Positions 18,474 through 28,878 of a DNA stretch of 64,000 bases are shown here, in pieces; the first letter of the stretch is position 1, and the number at the start of each line of letters is the position of its first letter. The position numbers and the translations under genes are program-made. The notes under the pieces were generated by a model that saw nothing but the letters and a program-made list of their open reading frames with translations, did no database searches and was not told the DNA's origin. This stretch comes from an uncultured Faecalibacterium sp. (GTDB lineage Bacteria > Bacillota > Clostridia > Oscillospirales > Ruminococcaceae). The stretch spans positions 1 through 64,000 of the forward strand of contig CAJFNF010000002.1 in the NCBI GenBank assembly GCA_904394215.1, given 5' to 3'.

Positions 18474-18507
18474 CCCCGGGCCCCATCCTCTGAAACCGAA
18501 AACAAAC

Positions 18508-18545
18508 GAGCACCCTGGTCCACTGGGAACCAGGGTGCTCGTTTT
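18508..18545. terminator. Bidirectional terminator between the polysaccharide locus and the GntR gene
   Basis: A perfect 12-bp stem (GAGCACCCTGGT at 18508-18519 with ACCAGGGTGCTC at 18529-18540) has T-rich sequence on both exits (GTTTTGCGTTT on the plus strand; GTTTGTTTTCGG on the minus strand). It serves the convergent flippase and GntR genes. It resembles the hairpin at 5835-5864. Confidence 0.8.
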
Positions 18546-18557
18546 GCGTTTGGCGCC

Positions 18558-19181
18558 TTATTGGATGCAGAAATCTGCCAGATCGTTTTTCAGGCAGCTG
18601 CGGGCAAAGCCCAGGTCCCCCTGCTCCAGCCCGTCCAGGATGAAGGTGTGGTTCCGCAGGTCGTTGGGCAGGGCCGCACAGTTCCACTGGGACCAGTAAA
18701 ACTGGGCATAGGCCAGTTTCAGCAGCCGCATGGAGCGCTGCAGCTCCTGGTAGCAGTACTGATTCCTGGCCAGGGAAGCCAGTTTCAGATGGAAATTTTC
18801 GTTGATGTGCCAGTGCTCCCAGACGTTGGATTCCGGCTCGTTCTGGCGGATCATGGCCCGCAGCTGGGCCAGGTCATCGGGGCGGATGATCCGGATGGTC
18901 CTGCAGAGCAGGTGATCCTCCAGCACCGAGCGGAACTCCATGATGTTGGCCATGTTTTCCAGCGTGAAGCTGAACACCTCATAGCCGCAGCGGGGGATAT
19001 TGGTGAGGATCCCTTCGCTGGTGAGGATCATCAGCGCCTCCCGCACCGGGGATTTGCTCACGGCATACCGGTTCACCAGCCCCTGCTCGGTCAGCAGCTG
19101 CCCTGCCTTGAACTCCCCCTGTACAATGTCCTCGATGATATGGTTATAGACTTTTTCTTTGAGCGTTGCCGTCTTTTTCAT
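18558..19181 (-). CDS. GntR-family transcriptional regulator (FCD subfamily)
   Basis: A 207-residue regulator with a GntR winged helix (about residues 5-70: KEKVYNHIIEDIVQGEFKAG, then SKSPVREALMILTSEGIL) and an all-helical FCD-type ligand domain (FRSVLEDHLLC, NFHLKLASLARN, LRNHTFILDGLEQGD). FCD regulators bind small organic acids or amino acids, often with a metal. A GGGAGG site precedes the ATG. It lies downstream of, and on the same strand as, the cysteine desulfidase gene, so it may control that gene and the divergent peptide importer; this is inferred from position. Confidence 0.88.
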   Translation of the reverse strand: MKKTATLKEKVYNHIIEDIVQGEFKAGQLLTEQGLVNRYAVSKSPVREALMILTSEGILTNIPRCGYEVFSFTLENMANIMEFRSVLEDHLLCRTIRIIRPDDLAQLRAMIRQNEPESNVWEHWHINENFHLKLASLARNQYCYQELQRSMRLLKLAYAQFYWSQWNCAALPNDLRNHTFILDGLEQGDLGFARSCLKNDLADFCIQ

Positions 19182-19240
19182 GGATAACCTCCCTGTAATA
19201 CCCGCGCCGCATCATCCGCTGCCCTGGCTTTTATCCCCCA

Positions 19241-19272
19241 AAATACAAAAGCCCCTGCGCAGGCAGGAGGCT
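19241..19272 (-). terminator. Terminator of the cysteine desulfidase gene
   Basis: On the minus strand AGCCTCCTGC pairs with GCAGGGGCT around a short loop (19250-19272), followed by TTTTGTATTTTG. It ends the desulfidase transcript before the GntR gene. Confidence 0.65.
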
Positions 19273-19290
19273 CGGAAGAATGCAAAAATG

Positions 19291-20577
19291 TTACGACAGG
19301 TTTTTCTGGATCATGAGCTTGACAATTTCCTTGTCGGTCTCCTGCATGCCCTCGGAGGCCAGCAGGCCCACGCAGCGGATGGTGTTTTCCACGCCCCGCT
19401 TGACGATGCCGTCGCCCCCCAGGAACTGCTGCCCGTTCTGGTACATGGAATAGCCCAGGATGCCTGCGTCCACCGCCGAGGCAATCTTGGCCGCACAGGA
19501 TGCCTTGGCGCCGTCGCAGATGGTGCCCGACAGGATGGCCAGGCTGTTGACCAGGGTGTGGGCCAGGACGGTGTAATCCCCGCCGTTCAGATAGGCGATG
19601 CCGGCGCCGGCGCCGCAGCCGGCCCCCACAGCCCCGCAGTAGGCGGACAGCCGTCCGATGCCCTCCTTGATGTGGAGGGTGGACAGGTTGGACACCACCA
19701 GGGCGCGGTAGAGCAGCTCCTGGCTGGCCCCCAGATGCCGGGCATAGACGATGACCGGCACCGAAGATGTAATGCCCTGGTTGCCGCTGCCCGAGTTGAT
19801 GACCACCGGCAGCTCGCAGCCGTTCATCCGGGCGTCGGAGCCGGCGGCGGCATAGGCCTTGGCCAGGACCTTCACATCGGTGTCGCCGTAGGTCTTGAGG
19901 AGGACCTTGCCGATGTTGGCGCCGTAATCCCCCCGCAGGCCCTCTTCCGCAATGGCCATGTTGTAGGAGATCTGGCGGTCCAGCACCTCTTTGACGTCCT
20001 CGATCCGGACTTCGTTGGCAAAGTTGAAGATGTTTTCGATGGTGAGCAGGGACTTGTCGGCCATGGAGCTCTCGGTCTTGCCGGTGATCTCCTTGGACAG
20101 CAGCACCTGGTCCCCCTTGCGGACGCAGACCACATTGGTGTGGTAATCCACGATCCGGGCAAACGCCGATTCCTCCCCGTGGTAGACGGTGATGGCAATG
20201 TCAAAAATCAGGTCCGACTTGGCAAAGTCCACCGTCATGGGGGTGTCGTTGACATACTGCTGAATCTGGTCAATCTGCTGGGGGGTCACCTCCGAGATGA
20301 CTTCCAGTTCCTTGTCCGCCCGGCCGGCCACGATGCCGGCGGCGCAGGCTGCCTCCAGGCCCCGCATGCCGCCGGTGTGGGGCACCACGACGCTCTTGAC
20401 GTTTTTGATGATGTTGCGGCTGACCTCGATGGTCACCCGGTCAGGCATCTGGCCCAGCGCCTGGCGGGCAATGGCGGCGGCATAGGCCACGGCAATGGGC
20501 TCGGTGCAGCCCATGGCGGGCAAAAGCTCATCTTTCAAAATTTGCACATAGGTGCCATAGATAAGCGGCTCTAACAT
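19291..20577 (-). CDS. cyuA: L-cysteine desulfidase family protein (CyuA/CdsB, UPF0597)
   Basis: A 428-residue cytosolic enzyme of the family that converts L-cysteine to pyruvate, ammonia and sulfide with a catalytic 4Fe-4S cluster rather than pyridoxal phosphate. The signature ELLPAMGCTEPIAVAYAAA (about residues 16-34) holds the first conserved cysteine; GAVGAGCGAGAGIAYL and TICDGAKASCAAKIASAVDA near residues 305-350 hold the others. Also typical are VPHTGGMRGLEAA and VVINSGSGNQGITSS. Start at 20577 chosen because of AAGGAA upstream and because the longer frame overlaps the promoter. It is transcribed away from the peptide importer, linking peptide uptake to sulfur amino acid breakdown. Confidence 0.88.
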   Translation of the reverse strand: MLEPLIYGTYVQILKDELLPAMGCTEPIAVAYAAAIARQALGQMPDRVTIEVSRNIIKNVKSVVVPHTGGMRGLEAACAAGIVAGRADKELEVISEVTPQQIDQIQQYVNDTPMTVDFAKSDLIFDIAITVYHGEESAFARIVDYHTNVVCVRKGDQVLLSKEITGKTESSMADKSLLTIENIFNFANEVRIEDVKEVLDRQISYNMAIAEEGLRGDYGANIGKVLLKTYGDTDVKVLAKAYAAAGSDARMNGCELPVVINSGSGNQGITSSVPVIVYARHLGASQELLYRALVVSNLSTLHIKEGIGRLSAYCGAVGAGCGAGAGIAYLNGGDYTVLAHTLVNSLAILSGTICDGAKASCAAKIASAVDAGILGYSMYQNGQQFLGGDGIVKRGVENTIRCVGLLASEGMQETDKEIVKLMIQKNLS

Positions 20578-20663
20578 CTCATGTTCCTTCTTTCCTTGAT
20601 GCATACGGCCGGATCCGGGGAAGCGGCCGTATGAGATGGCGATCATATCTAATATGCATTTTA

Positions 20664-20692
20664 ATATTATCAGCAGCGCCTGGATCTGTCAA
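20664..20692 (-). promoter_or_regulatory. Promoter of the cysteine desulfidase gene
   Basis: Minus-strand TTGACA (20692-20687) and TAATAT (20669-20664) are 17 bases apart, close to the sigma-A consensus, about 90 bases before the start codon. Confidence 0.75.
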
Positions 20693-20790
20693 CAATATTC
20701 ATGTTTAAACGTTAAATTCGCTTTTTTGATGATAAAATGCGCAGTTTAATGCATAGAGCTTGATCAATTTTACAAAAAACGGGAAAGAGA

Positions 20791-20820
20791 TTGACAGCTA
20801 AATCACATCAGTGATAATAT
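20791..20820 (+). promoter_or_regulatory. Promoter of the oligopeptide importer operon
   Basis: TTGACA (20791-20796) is followed by GATAAT (20813-20818, spacer 16) or TAATAT (20815-20820, spacer 18). The 98 bases between the two divergent promoters are AT-rich and contain TTTGATGATAAAATGCG and ATGCAT-type repeats that could bind the GntR regulator; no clean dyad was found. Confidence 0.75.
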
Positions 20821-20924
20821 TAGCCCTAGAAAGCTGTAGCCTGACCTTGGACAAGGCTGGAACATGGCTGCTTGAAACCGTTGCCTTCAGGGCAATCCAT
20901 ACAGAAAAGGGGAAAGTGAGTACT

Positions 20925-22643
20925 ATGAAACTGAAAAGACGCTCGGTTCTGGGTATGATGGGTGCTGCCTGCCTGTCCGCCATCCTGGCAGGCTGCGGCG
21001 GCTCGGAAGGCGGCAGCTCTGCTGCCGTCACCAGTGCTGCACAGGGCACCGGAGAGGACACCCAGGTGCTGAACATCCGCACCACATCCTTCGGCAACAA
21101 CTACGATGTGCAGGACATGGGCTGGCGCTGGATGATGGCAGCCTGCTATTCGGGCCTGTACCGCAACGTGGCCGATGACACCGGCGAGCACTTCGTCCTG
21201 GACGGCGCAGAGTCGGTGGATGTGTCGGACGACGGCACCGTGTACACCTTCCACCTGCAGCCCAACGCAAAGTGGTCGGACGGCCAGCCTGTGACCGCCC
21301 ATGACTACGAGTACGGCTGGAAGCGGCTGGTGAACCCCCAGTACCTGTACGACTACGCATCCTTCATCTTCAATGTGGTGGGCGCCGAGGAGTATTACAA
21401 CGGCACCGGCACTGCGGACGGCGTGATGGCCGTGGCCGTGGACGACTACACCTTCCAGGTGACCCTGAAGATTGCCGACCCCACCTTCGAGGCCAAGCTG
21501 GTGGCAACGCCGCTGTATCCCACCCGTCAGGACCTGGCCGAGGCTGCCGGCGACCAGTGGGGCAAGGACTGGACCCTGTGTGTTTATAACGGACCGTTCT
21601 GCATGTCGGAGCTGGTGGAAGACAACAAGATGGTCTGGACCAAGAACTCCAACTACTGGAACGCTGCAGAGACCCATCTGGAGACCGTCAACTGGTACCT
21701 GGTGGGGGAGGACTCCACCGCCGCCACCATGTTTGACAACGGTGAGCTGGACGTGCTGCAGACTTCGGGCGATTACTCCCGCAAGTACCAGAGCGAGGCC
21801 GAGGCCGGCCAGATCCAGATGATCACGGCAGACTACCCCGGCACGGTCTGCCTGGCCTTTGACCACAAGAACGGCGACAAGTCGGGCCTGATGGGCAACC
21901 TGAAGATCCGCAAGGCCCTGTGCTACAGCCTCAACCGGGAGGAAATGATCGACGCGGTCTACGGCCGCTATGAGCCGGCCTACGGCTTTATTTCCCCCGC
22001 CATCACCTTCGACGGCAAGTCCTACCGCAGCCAGGTGGAAGAGCCCATGCTGGCCGATTACAACAAGTATGCAGGGGACTATGACGCCCTCAAGTCCCTG
22101 TTCCAGGAAGGCCTGTCCGAGCTGGGCATGAGCACCGACCTGTCCGCCGTGACGGTGACCTACCTGTCCTATGGTTCCACCGTGGAGGAGTCCTCCTTCC
22201 GCGAGTACCTGCAGCAGACCTGGCAGCAGAACCTGGGCATCCAGGTGGAGCTGAACACGGTGGGCGACTACTCGCTGTTCACCGCAGAGCGGGACGCCGG
22301 CAACTTTGACCTGTTCAGCGCCGGCTGGTACAGCGACTACAACGACCCCCTGGATTACCTGAACACCTTCTACACCGGCCTGTATGTGTCGGTGTCGGGC
22401 GGCTACAGCAACCCGGAGTACGACGCCCTGATTGACAGCCTGGCCGGCGAGAATGACAACGCCAAGCGGCTGTCCATCTACACCCAGTGCGAGCAGATCC
22501 TGTTCGACGACTGCGCCACCATTCCTCTGTACTACTCCACCAAGGAGTACTTCCTGCAGAACTGGGTCAAGGATTTCCGCTGGTCTTCCTTCGGCGCCAG
22601 CCAGGAGTTCTACATCACCTACATTGAGGGACGCGGATTCTAA
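20925..22643 (+). CDS. oppA: Oligopeptide ABC transporter, substrate-binding lipoprotein
   Basis: A 572-residue extracellular solute-binding protein of family 5. It starts with a lipoprotein signal peptide (KLKRRSVLGMMGAACLSAIL, lipobox LAGC near residue 24), followed by a Ser/Gly/Ala-rich linker. Family features include YTFHLQPNAKWSDGQPVTAHDYEYGWKR split over residues 110-138 and LMGNLKIRKALCYSLNREEM around 322. The ATG at 20925 follows AAAGGGGAAAG; the frame is open further upstream but would lose the signal peptide. It captures peptides for the following permease and ATPase genes. Confidence 0.92.
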   Translation: MKLKRRSVLGMMGAACLSAILAGCGGSEGGSSAAVTSAAQGTGEDTQVLNIRTTSFGNNYDVQDMGWRWMMAACYSGLYRNVADDTGEHFVLDGAESVDVSDDGTVYTFHLQPNAKWSDGQPVTAHDYEYGWKRLVNPQYLYDYASFIFNVVGAEEYYNGTGTADGVMAVAVDDYTFQVTLKIADPTFEAKLVATPLYPTRQDLAEAAGDQWGKDWTLCVYNGPFCMSELVEDNKMVWTKNSNYWNAAETHLETVNWYLVGEDSTAATMFDNGELDVLQTSGDYSRKYQSEAEAGQIQMITADYPGTVCLAFDHKNGDKSGLMGNLKIRKALCYSLNREEMIDAVYGRYEPAYGFISPAITFDGKSYRSQVEEPMLADYNKYAGDYDALKSLFQEGLSELGMSTDLSAVTVTYLSYGSTVEESSFREYLQQTWQQNLGIQVELNTVGDYSLFTAERDAGNFDLFSAGWYSDYNDPLDYLNTFYTGLYVSVSGGYSNPEYDALIDSLAGENDNAKRLSIYTQCEQILFDDCATIPLYYSTKEYFLQNWVKDFRWSSFGASQEFYITYIEGRGF

Positions 22644-22761
22644 TCGGGGGCACAGCCTGTAAGGGCTTCCCGCAAAATTTCAAATGAAACCGGCATGATA
22701 GAGAAGAACTCGCCAGAGTCCTTCTCTATTGTGCATCTATCGATTCACGGGGGCACTTTCT

Positions 22762-23721
22762 ATGACCAAATACATCATACGCCGCCTTGTCGAGATGGCG
22801 CTGACCCTTTTCATCATTGCGACGGCCACCTTTTTCCTGCTGGAGGCGGTTCCCGGCGACCCGCTGACCCAGCGGGCCGACCGCCTGCCCGAGCAGTCCC
22901 GGGCCGCCCTGTATGAGCGCTACGGCCTGGACCGCCCGGTGATGGAGCGGTACCTGACCCAGATGAACAACATGCTCCACGGCGACTTTGGCGAGTCCTT
23001 TGTCTACGCCGGCCAGACGGTCAGCGGCCTGCTGAAGGACCGGCTGCCGGTTTCGGCCCGGCTGGGCATCCAGCAGATGCTGCTGGGTGTGTCGGTGGGC
23101 CTGCTGCTGGGCATCCTGGCGGCCACCCACGCCCGATCACCAATTGACTATGCGGTGGTGGGCTTGTCGGTGCTGTTGATTTCAGTGCCGCACCTGGTGT
23201 TCGGCCTGCTGCTGCAAAAGGTGTTTGCCGGCACCCTGAAATGGTTCCCCACCATCGGCTGGCCCTCGGGCCAGGACCTGTGGCTGGGAGGCTGGAAATA
23301 CACCGTCCTGCCCACCCTGACCGGGTGCTTCTCCTACATTGCCACCTACGCCCGCCTGCTCAAGACCTCCATGCTGGACGTCATCAACCAGGACTATGTG
23401 CTGACCGCTGAGTCCAAGGGCCTGAGCCGGGGCGCCATTGTGCGCCGCCACATCCTGCGCAATTCCTTCATCCCTGTGATGACCCAGCTGCCCATGTCGG
23501 TGGCCATGTGCATCACCGGCTCCTTCTTCATCGAGAGCATCTTCTCCATCCCCGGCATTGGCCAGTACTATGTGACGGCCGTCCAAAACCAGGATCTGTC
23601 CATTGTGCTGGGTGAAACGGTGCTGCTGGCCCTGCTGTACATTGTGGTTCTGTTCATCACCGACGTGCTGTACGTGGTGGTAGACCCCCGCATTGCCATG
23701 CCGGGCTCGGGCCGCCGCTGA
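22762..23721 (+). CDS. oppB: Oligopeptide ABC transporter permease, OppB type
   Basis: A 319-residue inner-membrane subunit with six helices. It begins TKYIIRRLVEMALTLFIIA, typical of OppB/DppB, has the long loop containing YGLDRPVMERYLTQM, and the cytoplasmic EAA coupling loop LTAESKGLSRGAIVRRHILR (about residues 213-232). The start at 22762 is the only one giving the normal N-terminus. It pairs with the OppC-type permease 17 bases downstream. Confidence 0.93.
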   Translation: MTKYIIRRLVEMALTLFIIATATFFLLEAVPGDPLTQRADRLPEQSRAALYERYGLDRPVMERYLTQMNNMLHGDFGESFVYAGQTVSGLLKDRLPVSARLGIQQMLLGVSVGLLLGILAATHARSPIDYAVVGLSVLLISVPHLVFGLLLQKVFAGTLKWFPTIGWPSGQDLWLGGWKYTVLPTLTGCFSYIATYARLLKTSMLDVINQDYVLTAESKGLSRGAIVRRHILRNSFIPVMTQLPMSVAMCITGSFFIESIFSIPGIGQYYVTAVQNQDLSIVLGETVLLALLYIVVLFITDVLYVVVDPRIAMPGSGRR

Positions 23722-23738
23722 GAAAGGGGGATTAGACG

Positions 23739-24668
23739 ATGCTGGAAAAAGAAAAGCAGCTGACCCCCGATCAGTTTGAGACGGTGGGCTACACCATGGA
23801 GGAGGCCAACAAGATTGACCGCCCCACCATTTCCTACTGGCAGGACGCCTGGCGCCGCCTGCGGAAAAACCCTGTGGCCATGGCGGCCCTGGTGGTTTTG
23901 GTCCTGCTGGTGATCCTGGTGATTGTGGGTCCCAGCCTCCGCGGGTACGACTATGTCAGCATGAATGTGACCGAAAAGAACCAGGGCGCCAGCGCCAAGT
24001 ACTGGTTCGGCACCGACAGCCTGGGCCGGGATCTGTTCTCCCGGGTCTGGGTGGGCGCCCGGGCCTCCATCCTGATCGCCCTGGTGGCCACCACCCTCAA
24101 ACTGGTGGTGGGCACCCTGTACGGCTCGCTGATGGCCCATTTCGGCGGCTGGGTGGATGAACTGCTGATGCGGATCATTGAGGTGATCAACTCGCTGCCC
24201 AGCCTGCTGCTCACCATCCTGATCATGATGGTGCTGGGCAACAACCTGTTTGCCCTGTTTGTGGCCCTGAGCATCACAGCCTGGTGCAACACGGCCCGCC
24301 AGACCCGCGGCATGATCAAGCAGCTGAAAGAGTCTGAATATGTCTATGCGGCGGAGGTGCTGGGCGCCAGCCCGCTGCACATCATCCTCAAGCACTATGT
24401 GCCCAATATGCTGAGCATCCTGCTGCTGGATGCTTCCACCGCCATTCCTTCCTTCATCTTTACCGAGGCTGGCCTGAGCTTCCTGGGCATCGGCCTCACC
24501 TCGCCTGAAATCAGCCTGGGCGTTTTGATCTCCCAGGGTCAGCAGACCATGGACTTTTATCCCTCCCAGCTGTTTTACCCCTGCGCGGTGCTGTGCATCA
24601 TCGTGATGGCTTTCAACCTGCTGGGCGACGGCCTGCGGGACGCGCTGGATCCCCGTCTGCGCAAGTAA
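23739..24668 (+). CDS. oppC: Oligopeptide ABC transporter permease, OppC type
   Basis: A 309-residue permease with an N-terminal cytoplasmic lead, a first helix (about residues 47-68), a periplasmic loop with YWFGTDSLGRDLFSRVWVGA, the hallmark of OppC/DppC, and the EAA loop YAAEVLGASPLHIILKHYVP near residue 205. AAAGGGGG lies 8 bases before the ATG. Confidence 0.93.
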   Translation: MLEKEKQLTPDQFETVGYTMEEANKIDRPTISYWQDAWRRLRKNPVAMAALVVLVLLVILVIVGPSLRGYDYVSMNVTEKNQGASAKYWFGTDSLGRDLFSRVWVGARASILIALVATTLKLVVGTLYGSLMAHFGGWVDELLMRIIEVINSLPSLLLTILIMMVLGNNLFALFVALSITAWCNTARQTRGMIKQLKESEYVYAAEVLGASPLHIILKHYVPNMLSILLLDASTAIPSFIFTEAGLSFLGIGLTSPEISLGVLISQGQQTMDFYPSQLFYPCAVLCIIVMAFNLLGDGLRDALDPRLRK

Positions 24669-24699
24669 AGGTGTGATTTTACCGGAAAGGACGCTTTGT

Positions 24700-25724
24700 A
24701 TGGCTGAAAACAACGACATTTTGGAAGTAAAAAATCTGCGGGTCTCCTTCCACACCTATGCCGGCGAGGTCAAGGCAGTGCGCGGGGTTTCCTTTGAGGT
24801 CAAGACCGGCGAGGCCCTGGCCATCGTGGGCGAGTCGGGCTGCGGCAAATCGGTGACCGCCAAGACCATCATGGGCCTGGTCAAAAAGCCCCAGGCCGAG
24901 GTGAAGGAAGGCAGCGAAATCCTCTACAAAGGGGAGGACATCTTCCACTACAGCAAAAAACAGTGGCAGCACTACCGGGGCGGGGAGTGCGCCATCGTGT
25001 TCCAGGATGCGCTGGCATCCCTGAACCCCACCATGCGGGTGGGCAGGCAGATCATGGAAAACCTGATGGTCCACCGCAACATGAACCGCCAGCAGGCCAA
25101 AGCCGAGGCCATCGAGATGCTGCGGCGGGTGGGCATCCCCGAACCGGAAAAGCGGTTCCGCCAGTACCCCCACCAGTTCTCGGGCGGCATGCGCCAGCGG
25201 GTGATGATCGCCATCGCCTTTGCCTGTGACCCCAAGCTGCTGATCTGCGACGAGCCCACCACCGCCCTGGATGTGACCATCCAGAGCCAGATCCTGGACC
25301 TGATCAAGGAGCTGCAGAAGACCCACAACACCTCGGTGATCATGATCACCCACGACCTGGGTGTGGTGGCCAACATGGCCCAGGAGATCGCGGTGATGTA
25401 TTCGGGCGTCATCGTGGAAAAGGGCTCCAGCCGGGATATCTTCTACCGGCCGCGGCACCCCTACACCTGGGCGCTGATCGACTCGGTGCCCCGGCTGGAC
25501 CTGGAGAACAAACAGCAGCTGGCATCCATCCCCGGCACCCCGCCGGACCTGCTGAATCCGCCGGTGGGCTGTCCCTTCTCCACCCGGTGCAAGTACTGCA
25601 TGAAGATCTGCAAAGAGCAGATGCCGCCCCGGACCGATTTTGGTGACGGGCACTATGCACTGTGCTGGCTGCACCACCCGATGGCGCCCAAAGTGGAGAT
25701 GCCCAATCTGAAAGGAGAGGCCAA

Positions 25725-25728
<4 letters not shown>
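24700..25728 (+). CDS. oppD: Oligopeptide ABC transporter ATPase, OppD type
   Basis: A 342-residue ATPase. Walker A is GESGCGKSVTAK (about residues 46-57), the Q-loop FQDALASLNPTM, ABC signature FSGGMRQRV, Walker B LLICDEPTTALDV and H-loop MITHDLGVVA. The C-terminal oligopeptide extension carries cysteines (VGCPFSTRCKYCMKICKEQ) that in some OppD proteins bind a 4Fe-4S cluster. Start 24700 follows GGAAAGGA. Its stop overlaps the OppF start (ATGA). Confidence 0.94.
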
Positions 25729-26702
<974 letters not shown>

Positions 26703-26731
26703 TCTGCCCCGGGCAGAAAAGGAGAAACGCC

Positions 26732-27106
26732 ATGCCTGACAAGAAACAGCCCTCTTTCTGGGCGGCCCTGGGAAAGGATGCAGCCAAAGCGCTGGCCATC
26801 GGCCTGGCGACGGCGGCAGGGACAGCGCTGGTTCTGTTTGGACTGGGTGCGCTGGTCAGCAGCCGGCGTCTGGCCAGCGGGCTGGAAGCCGCCAAGGACG
26901 GCCTGTTTCTGGTGGTGGCGCTGGAACTGTTTGTGCTAGCGGGGATGCTGATGCTGAAAGGCAAAAAGCCGGAGCCCTCCCTGAAGGGGAAAGGCTGGGA
27001 GCGGCATTTCCAGGTCCTCTCCATCAAGGTGGTGCTGGCGCTGCTGGCCGCCGCCTGGATTGCGGTGGCGTCCCTCCTGGATTATCTTTCCCTGCAGCTG
27101 TTTTGA
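26732..27106 (+). CDS. Small membrane protein of unknown function
   Basis: A 124-residue protein with three hydrophobic helices (about residues 17-40, 57-76 and 98-117) separated by short basic loops; no known domain recognised. It starts 29 bases after the OppF stop with AAAAGGAG upstream, so it is probably cotranscribed with the importer, and a terminator follows. A role in the transporter is possible but only positional. Confidence 0.75.
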   Translation: MPDKKQPSFWAALGKDAAKALAIGLATAAGTALVLFGLGALVSSRRLASGLEAAKDGLFLVVALELFVLAGMLMLKGKKPEPSLKGKGWERHFQVLSIKVVLALLAAAWIAVASLLDYLSLQLF

Positions 27107-27138
27107 AACACAAGCGGGCCCCCGGGCCTGAACCAAAA

Positions 27139-27178
27139 AAGAGACAGGTACCCCGGGCGGGTGCCTGTCTCTTTTTTT
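27139..27178. terminator. Bidirectional terminator between importer operon and alpha-glucosidase operon
   Basis: AGAGACAGGTACC (27140-27152) pairs with GGTGCCTGTCTCT (27159-27172) and is flanked by AAAAAA on the left and TTTTTTT on the right, so it works for both convergent operons. Confidence 0.88.
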
Positions 27179-27195
27179 GCAATCTTGCAGGGGGC

Positions 27196-28863
27196 TTATT
27201 TCTGGAGCACAAAGGCCTCGAAGGGCCGCACCGTCACGGCGCCGGCGGGGGCCTGCCCGGGGAAATCGGGGTAATTGCCGATCAGGCGCCGCGCCCCGGC
27301 AAAGTCGGCGGGGATGGTAAAAGCTGCCTCTTTGCCCGAGAAGTTGCAGGCGATCAGGTAGTCCTCGCCGGTCTCGGCCAGGGTGCGCCGGTAGGCAAAA
27401 ATCTGGGGGTCATCCTCCGCCAGCGGCTGGAAGGAGCCGTACACCAGCCCCAGATGGCTCTTGCGCAGGGCGATCATCTGTTTGTAGTAGTTGAGCACCG
27501 AGCCGGGGTCTTTGGCCTCGGCGGCGGCGTTGATGGCGGTATAGTTGGGGCTCACCGCAATCCAGGGGGTGCCGGTGGTAAAGCCGGCGTTGGGGGAGTC
27601 GTCCCACTGGACCGGGGTGCGGGCGTTGTCCCGGCTGCGGAGGGCCAGGCACTCCATCATCTCCTGCTCCGAAATCAGCCCGGCGCCGGTGAGCTCGTGG
27701 AAGGCGTTGAGGCTCTCGATGTCCCGGTACTGGCTGAGGTCTTTGAAGTAGGCGTTGGTCATCCCCAGCTCGTCCCCCTCGTAGATGTAGGGGGTGCCCT
27801 GGAGGCTCAGCAGGCAGGTGGCCAGCATCTTGGCGGAACGGGGCGAGTCGTCGCCCCAGCGGGAGACGGTGCGGGGCTGGTCGTGGTTGGCCCAGTAGAG
27901 GCTGTTCCAGGCCTTGCCGTCCAGGCCGGTCTGCCAGCGGCTGAGGATCTTTTTCAGCTCCATAAAGTCGTAGCGGGCGGTGGTCCACTTGCCCAGGGGC
28001 CCGTCCCCGATGGACACATGGTCAAAGGAAAACACCATGTTCAGTTCTTTGCCCTCCAGCCCGGCGTACCGGGGGGCATTTTCCACCGTGGCGCCGGGGG
28101 TTTCGCCCACCGTCATGATGTCGTATTTCGAGAGGACCCGGCGGTTCATCTCCTGCAGGAATTCGTGGACCCGGGGCCCGTTCAGGAAATAGGGGCCGCC
28201 GTCCCCGTAGAGGCCGTGCTTTTCCCCGTCGGGGAACCGCTGGTCCTTGGAAATTTCGCTGATGACGTCCATCCGGAACCCGTCGATCCCCTTGTCAAAC
28301 CACCAGGTCATCATGTTGAACACTTCATCCCGGACTTTGGGGTTCTCCCAGTTCAGGTCGGGCTGTTTGGGGGAGAACAGATGCAGGTAATACTGATCGG
28401 TCTGGGGGTCGTATTTCCAGGCCGGGCCGCCGAAGGCGGCGCCCCAGTTGTTGGGCTCGTGGCCGTCTTTCCCCGGCTTCCAGATGTAGTAGTCTCGGTA
28501 GGGGTTGTCCACCGATTTGCGGCTTTCGATGAACCAGGGGTGCTCGTCCGAGGTGTGGTTCACCACCAAATCCATCACGATCCGGATGCCCCGCTGATGG
28601 GCCTCGGCCAGCAGGGCGTCGAAGTCCTCCATGGTGCCAAACCGGGGGTTGATGGCCCGGTAATTGGAGATGTCGTAGCCATTGTCATCCATGGGGGAGT
28701 CCATGATGGGGCACAGCCACAGCACATTGACCCCCAGATCCTTCAGGTAATCCAGCCGGGAACGGATGCCGTTCAGGTCCCCGATGCCGTCCCCGTCCGA
28801 GTCCTGGAAGCTGCTGGGGTAGATTTGGTATACGATGCTTTCTTTCCACCATTTGCGGTCCAT
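27196..28863 (-). CDS. malL: GH13 oligo-1,6-glucosidase (alpha-glucosidase, subfamily 31 type)
   Basis: A 555-residue cytosolic alpha-glucosidase. The catalytic triad is complete: nucleophile Asp199 in GFRMDVIS, acid/base Glu254 in TVGETPG and Asp328 in WANHDQPR; the N-terminal WWKESIVYQIYPSSFQDSDG is typical. A valine follows the nucleophile (Asp199-Val200); in this subfamily Val marks preference for alpha-1,6 links (isomaltose, panose), while Ala or Thr marks alpha-1,4. AAAGGAGGG precedes the ATG. It is second in an operon, 15 bases after the GH31 gene, so the two enzymes together can strip alpha-1,4 and alpha-1,6 gluco-oligosaccharides. Confidence 0.92.
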   Translation of the reverse strand: MDRKWWKESIVYQIYPSSFQDSDGDGIGDLNGIRSRLDYLKDLGVNVLWLCPIMDSPMDDNGYDISNYRAINPRFGTMEDFDALLAEAHQRGIRIVMDLVVNHTSDEHPWFIESRKSVDNPYRDYYIWKPGKDGHEPNNWGAAFGGPAWKYDPQTDQYYLHLFSPKQPDLNWENPKVRDEVFNMMTWWFDKGIDGFRMDVISEISKDQRFPDGEKHGLYGDGGPYFLNGPRVHEFLQEMNRRVLSKYDIMTVGETPGATVENAPRYAGLEGKELNMVFSFDHVSIGDGPLGKWTTARYDFMELKKILSRWQTGLDGKAWNSLYWANHDQPRTVSRWGDDSPRSAKMLATCLLSLQGTPYIYEGDELGMTNAYFKDLSQYRDIESLNAFHELTGAGLISEQEMMECLALRSRDNARTPVQWDDSPNAGFTTGTPWIAVSPNYTAINAAAEAKDPGSVLNYYKQMIALRKSHLGLVYGSFQPLAEDDPQIFAYRRTLAETGEDYLIACNFSGKEAAFTIPADFAGARRLIGNYPDFPGQAPAGAVTVRPFEAFVLQK

Positions 28864-28878
28864 GGCAAAACCCTCCTT

